Assembly: GCA_003161835.1 (NCBI GenBank)
Contig: PMNO01000447.1
Location: forward strand, 6,816 to 12,946
Reading direction: 5' to 3'
Length of the DNA: 6,131 nucleotides
Source: Myxococcales bacterium
GTDB lineage: Bacteria > Myxococcota_A > Polyangia > Fen-1088
The notes under the pieces were generated by a model. That model worked only from the letters and a program-made list of their open reading frames with translations. It was not told where the DNA came from and ran no database searches. The position numbers and the translations under genes were made by a program. This document shows positions 1 through 6,131 of this stretch, in pieces (position 1 is the stretch's first letter; each line of letters starts with the position of its first letter).

Positions 1-33
1 CGCATGACGGTGGTAGGAGATGACGTCGAATGA
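1..33 (+). CDS. C-terminal end of an upstream gene (partial, unidentified)
   Basis: Frame 1 is open from the left edge and reads [10 protein letters not shown] before a TGA at 31-33. That stop overlaps the ATG of the next gene as ATGA, the usual sign of a translationally coupled operon. Ten residues are too few to identify a family. In related clusters the gene before UAAP1 is often the ATP-binding subunit of an ABC transporter (nitrate/sulfonate/taurine type), so that is the best guess from context only. The open frame could also be chance. Confidence 0.45.
   Translation, partial: RMTVVGDDVE
15..20 (+). promoter_or_regulatory. Shine-Dalgarno site for the UAAP1 gene
   Basis: AGGAGA lies 9 bases before the ATG at 30, the best ribosome-binding match in the window. 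It supports ATG 30 as the true start and lies inside the last codons of the upstream frame, as expected for a coupled gene pair. Confidence 0.7.
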
Positions 34-833
34 CGCGTCCGCATGACACGAATCCCGGCGCGCCAGACCTGATTGTCGCGGAAACCTTGCGAGGTGGCCA
101 GGCCTGGTCGCGGCGGCTGGCCCCCGGCCAGGTGCTGCGCATCGTCGACCCGACCGGCTCGGCCTGCGTGTCGGCGCTGTTCTACAACTCGCGCGATCCT
201 CTTGAACGCTACAACATGGCGGATACGCTGAAAGCGCAGTACACCGCGTTTCTGACCACGGGCCGGGTTCTTTACTCCGACATGGGCCGGGTGCTGATGT
301 CGATCATCGACGATACGTGCGGATGGCACGACACGATCTCGGGCTGCGGGGACGAATCCACGGCCGAGGCGCGCTTCGGACCCGGCGGATATCAGGAGTT
401 GCGCAACGACTGGCATCGAAACGCGCGAGACAATTTCATGGTCGAGCTATCGAAGGTCGGTCTGGGCAAGCGCGACATCGTTGCCAACGTGAACTTTTTC
501 ACGCGGGTGTCGGTGGATGATGCGGGTCAGATGCGCTGGGTGCCGAACAATTCCCATGCCGATGCGCGCGTCGATCTGCGGTGCGAGATGGACACCTTCG
601 TGGTGCTGTCGAACACGCCGCACCCGCTGGCTCCTGCGCGGGACTATGCGCCCCCCCCGGTCGAGATATCCGTGCGCTGGGCGGCCCCAGCCGAACGTCC
701 GGGAGACCTCGACCGATGCCGGCTGTCGCGCCCGGAGAACGCGCGCGGATTTTCTCTGACGGCGGCATACCTGGCTGAGGTGGAATCCGAGAAAAATGGT
801 CGCGCGCCCGCGGACCGGGAGCGCGCGCGGTGA
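30..833 (+). CDS. Urea amidolyase-associated protein UAAP1 (DUF1989), probable carboxyguanidine deiminase subunit
   Basis: A 267-residue soluble protein of the DUF1989 / urea carboxylase-associated family; no signal peptide or membrane segment is visible. Family signatures seen: [20 protein letters not shown] (33-52), [11 protein letters not shown] (56-66), [13 protein letters not shown] (94-106), NARDNFM (131-137), NVNFF (153-157), [16 protein letters not shown] (185-200) and the UAAP1-type tail [11 protein letters not shown] (231-241). Known for the family: UAAP1 and UAAP2 together form carboxyguanidine deiminase (CgdAB), which converts carboxyguanidine to allophanate and ammonia. The assignment here is by homology. 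C97 and H100 are likely metal or active-site residues; where UAAP2 has a Cys in its SNC motif this protein has Thr (SNT). The start at ATG 30 is backed by AGGAGA and an ATGA overlap. The stop overlaps the UAAP2 start by 4 bases, suggesting equal synthesis of the two subunits. An eight-C run (651-658) lies in the frame, but the conserved tail after it is intact. Confidence 0.93.
   Translation: MTRPHDTNPGAPDLIVAETLRGGQAWSRRLAPGQVLRIVDPTGSACVSALFYNSRDPLERYNMADTLKAQYTAFLTTGRVLYSDMGRVLMSIIDDTCGWHDTISGCGDESTAEARFGPGGYQELRNDWHRNARDNFMVELSKVGLGKRDIVANVNFFTRVSVDDAGQMRWVPNNSHADARVDLRCEMDTFVVLSNTPHPLAPARDYAPPPVEISVRWAAPAERPGDLDRCRLSRPENARGFSLTAAYLAEVESEKNGRAPADRERAR
801..827 (+). other. GC-only hairpin at the UAAP1/UAAP2 junction
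   Basis: CGCGCGC (801-807) can pair perfectly with GCGCGCG (821-827) around a 13-base loop. The loop contains GGGA (817-820), the only Shine-Dalgarno-like sequence before the GTG at 830. In mRNA the structure could limit new initiation at UAAP2 so that it depends on ribosomes arriving from UAAP1. Alternating GC repeats arise easily in a genome this GC-rich, so a role is only a suggestion. Confidence 0.3.
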
Positions 834-1507
834 CTGTCGTCGCCGCGGCGGCGACGACGCCGTTCACCCTCAAGGAGAGCACCCTCGAACCAGCGACGGC
901 CGTGTACGATGAAATCCTGCCAGCGGGGCGCGGGTGGAGCCGTGAAATTTCTCGCGGGCAGGTCTTTCGAATCGTCGATCTGGAGGGCAACCAGGCGGTC
1001 GACACCTTGTTCTTCAACGCGCGCAATCCCGAGGAACGCTACAGCGCCGTCGACACTATCCGCGGCCAACGGAACATCTACCTGACCACCGGCACGATGT
1101 TGATGTCCAACGACGGCCGGCTTCTGCTGACGATCGTGGCCGATACCTGCGGCCGGCACGACACGCTGGGCGGGGCGTGCTCCGCCGAGAGCAACCAGGT
1201 CCGCTATGCGCTGGACAAGAAATACATGCACAACTGCCGCGACAGCTTCTTGCTGGAGTTGGCGCGGTTGGGGCGCGGAATGGGCAAGCGCGACCTGCCC
1301 AGCAATATCAATTTCTTCATGAACGTTCCGGTAACGATGGAAGGGGGCCTGTCGTTTGCCGACGGGGTATCGGCGCCCGGGCGTTACGTCGAGATGCGCG
1401 CGGAGATGGATGTGCTGGCCCTGATCTCGAATTGTCCTCAGCTCAACAATCCCTGCAATGGCTACAACCCCACGCCTGTTCGCCTGCTGATCTGGGACGC
1501 CCCGTGA
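830..1507 (+). CDS. Urea amidolyase-associated protein UAAP2 (DUF1989), probable carboxyguanidine deiminase subunit
   Basis: A 225-residue soluble DUF1989 protein, clearly paralogous to the preceding gene. Signatures: [20 protein letters not shown] (43-62), [11 protein letters not shown] (66-76), [18 protein letters not shown] (104-121), [15 protein letters not shown] (127-141), [10 protein letters not shown] (159-168), [20 protein letters not shown] (189-208) and [11 protein letters not shown] (213-223). These match UAAP2 rather than UAAP1. C107, H110 and C202 are the best candidates for a metal or catalytic centre, by family resemblance. Expected role: partner of UAAP1 in deiminating carboxyguanidine to allophanate. 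The start is GTG 830 in a GTGA overlap with the UAAP1 stop; conserved sequence begins around residue 24, leaving a variable Ala-rich N terminus. A GTGA also sits at its own stop (1504-1507), but that GTG is out of frame with the carboxylase gene. Confidence 0.93.
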   Translation: MTVVAAAATTPFTLKESTLEPATAVYDEILPAGRGWSREISRGQVFRIVDLEGNQAVDTLFFNARNPEERYSAVDTIRGQRNIYLTTGTMLMSNDGRLLLTIVADTCGRHDTLGGACSAESNQVRYALDKKYMHNCRDSFLLELARLGRGMGKRDLPSNINFFMNVPVTMEGGLSFADGVSAPGRYVEMRAEMDVLALISNCPQLNNPCNGYNPTPVRLLIWDAP

Positions 1508-1533
1508 CGGCGGGTTTTCGTCCCGGGACGTTT

Positions 1534-1558
1534 CGGGCAACCACCCCGGGCAACCACC
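1534..1558 (+). repeat. Tandem repeat, two 12-base copies with period 13
   Basis: CGGGCAACCACC occurs at 1534-1545 and again at 1547-1558, separated by a single C. It is the only clear tandem repeat I found in the window and lies in the short gap between UAAP2 and the carboxylase gene. Because the period is 13, gain or loss of one copy changes the reading frame across the gap by one base. See the finding on the carboxylase start. Confidence 0.9.
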
Positions 1559-1570
1559 AGCCGGTGCGAC

Positions 1571-4500
1571 GTGCTGTTTCGTAAGGTCCTGATCGCGAAC
1601 CGCGGCGCGATCGCCACGCGCATCTCACGCACGCTGCGGCGCCTGGGAATCGCCCCGATTGCCGTTTATTCCGACGCCGACAGGTACGCGCCCCATGTGC
1701 TGGAAGCGGACGCGGCTGTATATCTGGGGCCCGCGCCGGCCAGCGAGAGTTACCTGCGCGGGGACGCCATCATCGAGGCGGCGCGGTCGACGGGTGCCCA
1801 GGCCATCCATCCCGGCTATGGCTTTCTGAGCGAGAACGCCGATTTCGCGGAGCGCTGCGAACAGGCCGGGATCGCATTCATCGGGCCGACACCGCGCCAG
1901 ATGCGTGACTTCGGCCTCAAGCACACGGCGCGGGAGATCGCCGAATCGAGCGGGGTTCCCCTGTTGCCGGGGTCCGGTCTACTGGCGGACGTCGCGGAGG
2001 CTCAACGCGAGGCGGCCCGGATCGGATTTCCGGTGATGCTGAAGAGCACCGCGGGCGGCGGCGGAATCGGCATGCGCCGGTGCGATTCCGCGGCCGAGCT
2101 GTCCGACGGGTACGAGACGGTCGCGCGTCTGGCGCGCACGAATTTCAAGGACGCCGGGCTCTACCTGGAGAAGCTGGTGGAGCGGGCGCGCCATGTCGAG
2201 GTGCAGATCTTCGGTGACGGGGCTGGTGAGGTGGTGGCGCTCGGCGAACGCGATTGTTCGCTCCAGCGCCGAAACCAAAAGGTGATCGAGGAAACGCCGG
2301 CGCCGGGTCTGGGACAGGCGGTTCGACAGGCGCTCGGTGCCGCGGCCGTTGGGCTCGGGCGCTCCGCTCACTACCGATCAGCCGGCACGGTCGAATTCGT
2401 GATGGACGCCGCCACCAACGCCTTCTACTTCCTGGAGGTCAACACCCGCATTCAGGTCGAGCACGGGATCACGGAGGAGGTGACGGGGGTCGATCTGGTT
2501 GAATGGATGGTGCGTTTGGCGGCGGGGCAGTTGCCGCGCCTGACGATGCTCTCGGCCGAAACCAAGGGGTTCGCGATCGAGGCGCGGCTGTACGCGGAGG
2601 ATCCGGCGCGTGGCTTTCAGCCTAGCTGCGGCGCGCTGACGCGCGTGACCTTTCCGCGGGGCGTGCGCGTCGAAACCTGGGTCGAGGCCGGGACCGAAAT
2701 CACGCCGTACTACGACCCCATGATCGCCAAGGTCATCGCCCGGGGCGCGACGCGCGCCGAGAGCATCGAAAGATTGCGCACCGCGCTCTGCGCGACGCAG
2801 ATCGACGGCGTGGAGACCAATCGCGGGTTCCTGATCGCGGCCCTGGACAGCGAGGCCTTTCGCGCCGGTGACGTTCACACGCGCCTGTTGGAGGGCGTCA
2901 CCAGCGCGGCGCCCTCCGTGGAGGTCGTGGACCCCGGCACGCAGACGACGGTTCAAGATGTTCCCGGACGCCTCGGTTACTGGGCGGTCGGTGTTCCTCC
3001 CTCCGGCCCGATGGACGACCTGTCGTTCCGAATCGGCAATCGACTGGTTGGAAACCCGAACCACGCCGCCGGCTTGGAGTGCACGATGGTGGGTCCGAGC
3101 CTACGCTTTCGATCCACGACGATGGTGGCGCTCACGGGAGCCGACATGGGCGCCACGCTCGACGGCGCCGTCGTACCTCGGTACCGCCCGATCACCGTGC
3201 CCGCGGGGGGCGTGTTGCGCCTGGGGGCGGTGCGCGGGGCAGGGTGTCGGGCCTACGTCGCGATCCAGGGGGGGATCGATGTGCCCGCTTATCTGGGCAG
3301 CCGATCCACCTTCACGCTGGGGCTGTTTGGCGGCCACGCTGGCCGCGCCTTGCGGGTTGGCGACGTTCTGCACGTGGGCGAGTCGGCGCCCGGAGTCGAT
3401 GCGCCCGCCGCGATCACGGCGTTGGGCGGCGGAGCGTCGCTGTCACCAGCGCTGGCGCTAGCGCCCACGCTGTCGAACGCTTGGACGCTGGCGGTCTTGC
3501 ATGGCCCGCAGAGCGCCCCCGATTTCTTCACGCCCGCCGACATCGAGACGCTCTTCGGGACGGCGTGGGTGGTTCACCACAACTCGAACCGCACCGGGGT
3601 GCGGCTCATCGGACCCAAGCCGACATGGGCGCGGAAGGACGGAGGTGAAGCGGGGCTGCATCCCAGCAACATCCACGACAACGCGTACGCAATCGGCACG
3701 ATCGATTTCACCGGCGACATGCCGGTGATCCTGGGGCCCGACGGCCCCAGCCTGGGTGGCTTCGTCTGTCCGGCGACCGTGGTCGCGGCCGATCTGTGGA
3801 AGCTGGGTCAGCTGAAAGCCGGCGACACCGTGACGTTTCGGGCCGTGACCCTGGACGAGGCGCGCCAGAGGAGGGCGCTGCAGGAAGATTTGATCGCGAC
3901 GCTGGATCCGCGGCTGCTCGACGGTGCGGACGGGATCTCGACGCCGGGATCGGGTGGCGGGGGCGTTCGTGCGGTTTCGCCGCCATCGAGCGACGCCGTG
4001 TTGTTGCGCTTGCCCGAGACCGCGCAGCGGCCCGCGGTTGCGATCCGCCAAGACGGCGACGCGAACCTGCTGATCGAATACGGGCCCATGGTCCTGGATC
4101 TGGCGCTGCGTTTCAGGGTCCATGCCCTGGCGGCGTGGTTGGAGCAGCATCGGGTGCCCGGGATCGTCGATCTGACCCCCGGGATTCGTTCGCTGCATGT
4201 CCACTATGACGACACCCAGTTGCCGCGCGAGCGCTTGCTGGAAATGCTGGCGCGAGCGGAGGCGGAGCTGCCGGCGACGGACGAAATCGAGGTTCCGTCG
4301 CGTGTCGTCCACCTGCCGCTGTCCTGGGACGATGCCGCCACCCGCCTGGCCATTCAAAAGTACACCCAGTCCGTGCGTCCCGACGCGCCCTGGTGTCCCA
4401 GCAACATCGAGTTCATCCGGCGCATCAACGGCCTCGACGACGTCGATCAAGTGCGCGACATCGTGTTCGCGGCGAGCTATCTGGTGTTGGGGCTTGGCGA

Positions 4501-5266
4501 CGTGTATCTGGGCGCACCGGTCGCAACGCCCACGGATCCCCGGCACCGCTTGGTCACGACCAAGTACAACCCCGCGCGAACCTGGACACCCGAGAACGCG
4601 GTCGGGATTGGCGGGGCATACCTTTGCGTGTACGGCATGGAGGGCCCCGGCGGCTACCAGTTCGTCGGTCGGACCTGCCAGATGTGGAACCGACTGCGTC
4701 AGACAGGCGACTTCACCGAGGGCAAGCCGTGGCTCTTGCGATTCTTCGACCAGATTCGCTTTTTCCCGGTGAGCGAGACGGACCTGCTCGCGTTTCGCGA
4801 GGAATTTCCGCGCGGCCGGGTCAAGCTGAGGATCGAGCAGACCACCTTCAAGTTTGCCGCCTATCGGGCGTTCTTGAACGAGAATCAGACGTCCATCGAT
4901 ACCTTCAAGCGGCGCCAGCAAGCCGCCTTCGAGGCGGAGCGCGAACGCTGGGCGCTGATGCCGCCGCCGCCCGATCTGGATCTGGCCGCGGGGCAGGACG
5001 AGAGCGGGACGGGGGCCTCCGCCCTGCAGGCCAGCGAAGTCGCCGTTCGCGCGGATGTGACGAGCAGCGTCTGGCAGCTCGCGATCGAGGTGGGCGCCCG
5101 CGTGGCCGCCGGGGATCGCCTGATGATTCTGGAAAGTATGAAGATGGAGATCCCGGTGACCGCGCCCGTCTCCGGCGTGGTGAGCCGGCTCCTCGCGCGG
5201 CCAGGTGGCCTCGTTTCGGCCGGGCAGATGGTGGCGGTGATCAGCACGGAACCGCCGCCCGGGTGA
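1571..5266 (+). CDS. uca: Urea carboxylase family enzyme, probable guanidine carboxylase (biotin-dependent, single chain)
   Basis: A 1231-residue cytoplasmic enzyme that uses ATP and bicarbonate to carboxylate urea or, as likely here, guanidine. Domains in order: biotin carboxylase, about 1-441 (VLIANRGAIA 6-15; HPGYGFLSENA 80-90; K117; K158 with glycine loop GGGGIGM 162-168; ERDCSLQRRNQK 226-237; E275; E289 and NTRIQVEH 291-298; R339); KipA-like/AHS2, about 450-758 (PGTQTTVQD 455-463, PPSGPMDD 476-483); a Gly/Ser/Pro-rich linker, about 789-807; KipI-like/AHS1, about 820-1040 (EYGPMVLDLALRFRVHALA 836-854, GPGGYQFVGRT 1025-1035); a helical C-terminal stretch; and a biotinyl domain whose ESMKME (1188-1193) carries the biotin lysine K1191. 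All expected core ATP-grasp motifs are present and the length is normal for bacterial members. The start is GTG 1571: upstream in-frame codons back to the UAAP2 stop hold no other start, and MLFRKVLIANRG matches the usual N terminus. No good Shine-Dalgarno precedes it. The two upstream DUF1989 genes favour guanidine over urea as substrate; I could not assign the substrate-discriminating residue by eye. Allophanate hydrolase is not fused or directly downstream. Confidence 0.95.
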   Translation: MLFRKVLIANRGAIATRISRTLRRLGIAPIAVYSDADRYAPHVLEADAAVYLGPAPASESYLRGDAIIEAARSTGAQAIHPGYGFLSENADFAERCEQAGIAFIGPTPRQMRDFGLKHTAREIAESSGVPLLPGSGLLADVAEAQREAARIGFPVMLKSTAGGGGIGMRRCDSAAELSDGYETVARLARTNFKDAGLYLEKLVERARHVEVQIFGDGAGEVVALGERDCSLQRRNQKVIEETPAPGLGQAVRQALGAAAVGLGRSAHYRSAGTVEFVMDAATNAFYFLEVNTRIQVEHGITEEVTGVDLVEWMVRLAAGQLPRLTMLSAETKGFAIEARLYAEDPARGFQPSCGALTRVTFPRGVRVETWVEAGTEITPYYDPMIAKVIARGATRAESIERLRTALCATQIDGVETNRGFLIAALDSEAFRAGDVHTRLLEGVTSAAPSVEVVDPGTQTTVQDVPGRLGYWAVGVPPSGPMDDLSFRIGNRLVGNPNHAAGLECTMVGPSLRFRSTTMVALTGADMGATLDGAVVPRYRPITVPAGGVLRLGAVRGAGCRAYVAIQGGIDVPAYLGSRSTFTLGLFGGHAGRALRVGDVLHVGESAPGVDAPAAITALGGGASLSPALALAPTLSNAWTLAVLHGPQSAPDFFTPADIETLFGTAWVVHHNSNRTGVRLIGPKPTWARKDGGEAGLHPSNIHDNAYAIGTIDFTGDMPVILGPDGPSLGGFVCPATVVAADLWKLGQLKAGDTVTFRAVTLDEARQRRALQEDLIATLDPRLLDGADGISTPGSGGGGVRAVSPPSSDAVLLRLPETAQRPAVAIRQDGDANLLIEYGPMVLDLALRFRVHALAAWLEQHRVPGIVDLTPGIRSLHVHYDDTQLPRERLLEMLARAEAELPATDEIEVPSRVVHLPLSWDDAATRLAIQKYTQSVRPDAPWCPSNIEFIRRINGLDDVDQVRDIVFAASYLVLGLGDVYLGAPVATPTDPRHRLVTTKYNPARTWTPENAVGIGGAYLCVYGMEGPGGYQFVGRTCQMWNRLRQTGDFTEGKPWLLRFFDQIRFFPVSETDLLAFREEFPRGRVKLRIEQTTFKFAAYRAFLNENQTSIDTFKRRQQAAFEAERERWALMPPPPDLDLAAGQDESGTGASALQASEVAVRADVTSSVWQLAIEVGARVAAGDRLMILESMKMEIPVTAPVSGVVSRLLARPGGLVSAGQMVAVISTEPPPG

Positions 5267-5267
5267 G

Positions 5268-6131
5268 CTACTCGGCGGGCTCCAGCAAGGGTCCGTGGGC
5301 TTCGGGAATATGTTCGTGTTCGCCCTCTTCCTCGGCGGGAACGGGCGTTGCCTGGGCGAAGCGGGCACACCCCATGAGCACGCCGGCGACCCCGAGATAG
5401 GCGAGGGCGACCACCGGGGTTTCGCCGATTCCGATGGCCTCACCGTGCATGAACCCGAAGAAGGTCAACGCGGCCCCCACCAATGCGAAGATCGCCGACC
5501 TCATGAACTGCCGCTCGATGATGAACACCGCGATCGCCGCCAGAACGACCCCCGCCAGGATCGCGCCACCCCCCATGATGGCCAGCCCCTGATACATCAC
5601 GCCCGTTTGGCCGAGCTTGTCGAAGCCAACCGCCGCCGCGTTCGTTCCCGCGGCTGCCAGCGAATTATCGATCTGCAGCTTGCCCCATGCGGCAACGTGC
5701 GGAATCAGCGCCAGCACGATAGCCGGCGCATGACGCTTGGGCGTTTCCTGGAAGGCCTGCGACCCAATCAGCATGCCGATGTACAAGAGGATAGGAGAGA
5801 TGGCGACCACGGGAACCAACGACACGATGAGTGAGATCACTCCGAACCACGACAGGAGAATGACGGTGATACCCGTGGCCGCCGAATAACCGATGCGCCC
5901 ACCCATGGCTTTCCAGCCCGGGTGGCCGATGTAGACCGCGTTGATGAAGGGATTGCCCATCGAGCACCCGATCAGGCTGATGACCCCGTCGGCGGTCAGG
6001 ACGCGCGTCGTGGGGAAACTGTCGCCCGCGACGGCCGCGCTTTCGACATTGTCCAGCGCCTCCACCAGATCGTAAATCCCAAACGGGATCGCCGTGACGA
6101 GGATGACGCCGAGGAACTGGAAACCCGAAAA
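5268..6131 (-). CDS. NCS2 / AzgA-like permease, C-terminal part (xanthine/uracil/purine permease family)
   Basis: The frame is open from the right edge (5' end missing) to a TAG at 5268-5270, giving 287 visible residues. The codon at 6063-6065 is GTG, but the frame continues upstream without a stop (IPFGIYDLVEALDNVESA), so it is an internal Val. Seen: a hydrophobic segment at about 3-23; the acidic EALDN patch (24-28), where AzgA-type proteins carry a DN-containing motif; a Gly-rich region (LTADGVISLIGCSMGNPFIN); and further membrane segments at about 87-123 (two), 135-149, 182-205, 213-230 and 240-259. The tail (260-287) is acidic and His-containing (EEEGEHEHIPEAHG), probably cytoplasmic. 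The family moves purines and related compounds with protons or ions; this branch differs from classical adenine or hypoxanthine carriers, so the substrate is unknown. It converges on the carboxylase gene with one base between stops, so it is a separate transcription unit. A link to nitrogen-rich substrates is plausible but inferred. Confidence 0.8.
   Translation of the reverse strand, partial: FSGFQFLGVILVTAIPFGIYDLVEALDNVESAAVAGDSFPTTRVLTADGVISLIGCSMGNPFINAVYIGHPGWKAMGGRIGYSAATGITVILLSWFGVISLIVSLVPVVAISPILLYIGMLIGSQAFQETPKRHAPAIVLALIPHVAAWGKLQIDNSLAAAGTNAAAVGFDKLGQTGVMYQGLAIMGGGAILAGVVLAAIAVFIIERQFMRSAIFALVGAALTFFGFMHGEAIGIGETPVVALAYLGVAGVLMGCARFAQATPVPAEEEGEHEHIPEAHGPLLEPAE

Noticed and set aside
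1..29. A guanidine riboswitch or promoter for the operon.
   Set aside because: Only 29 bases precede UAAP1 and they read as the end of an upstream gene; any riboswitch would lie outside the window.
644..1540. A 298-codon minus-strand frame opposite UAAP1 and UAAP2.
   Set aside because: It lies opposite two well-conserved genes, has low-complexity Arg/His-rich sequence and no recognisable domain; explained by GC bias.
5252..5278. Possible intrinsic terminator between the convergent genes.
   Set aside because: The stem is only 6 base pairs with a 15-base loop and no T run on either strand; not enough to call a terminator.
4393..5400. A 335-codon plus-strand frame inside the carboxylase gene.
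   Set aside because: It is an off-frame reading of the carboxylase C terminus with Arg/Gly/Ala-rich composition and no motifs.
3458..5443. A 661-codon open frame on the minus strand opposite the carboxylase gene.
   Set aside because: It is an Arg/Pro/Gln-rich shadow typical of high-GC antisense frames, resembles no family I know, and overlaps both the carboxylase and the permease genes, which have clear conserved motifs.
6063..6065. GTG as the start of the minus-strand permease, giving a 265-residue protein.
   Set aside because: The same frame stays open to the window edge with hydrophobic, family-like sequence directly before it, so this codon is an internal valine of a longer protein.

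Overview
The window is a compact, high-GC (mostly G/C third codon positions) bacterial operon segment. Its gene content and overlapping-gene style fit a Gram-negative bacterium, most probably a Pseudomonadota member, but the sequence alone does not fix the taxon. There is no RNA gene, insertion sequence, CRISPR array or non-coding stretch longer than about 65 bases.

Layout, left to right. (1) The last codons of an upstream + strand gene end at 33 in an ATGA stop/start overlap. (2) 30-833 (+) encodes a DUF1989 protein of the urea amidolyase-associated protein 1 (UAAP1) type. (3) 830-1507 (+) encodes its paralogue UAAP2, joined by a GTGA overlap. (4) A 63-base gap carries a 13-base-period tandem repeat. 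(5) 1571-5266 (+) encodes a complete 1231-residue biotin-dependent urea carboxylase-family enzyme (biotin carboxylase, KipA-like, KipI-like and biotinyl domains in one chain). (6) 5268-6131 (-) is the C-terminal part of an NCS2/AzgA-like membrane permease. It converges on the carboxylase gene with one base between the stop codons and runs off the right edge.

How the genes work together. The UAAP1-UAAP2-carboxylase set was long annotated as urea degradation. Published work on this family showed that bacterial carboxylases accompanied by the two DUF1989 proteins generally act on guanidine. The carboxylase makes carboxyguanidine from guanidine, bicarbonate and ATP. The UAAP1/UAAP2 pair (carboxyguanidine deiminase, CgdAB) converts it to allophanate plus ammonia. 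Allophanate hydrolase (AtzF type) then releases ammonia and CO2. This window holds the first two steps. The allophanate hydrolase that often follows is not directly downstream; the convergent permease gene occupies that place.

I see no new system here. The most distinctive local feature is the 13-base tandem repeat before the carboxylase gene: removing one copy would put a GTGA-coupled start at the end of UAAP2 in frame with the carboxylase. Other points are the split of cysteine residues between the two DUF1989 paralogues, the missing allophanate hydrolase, and a permease with an acidic, His-containing tail.
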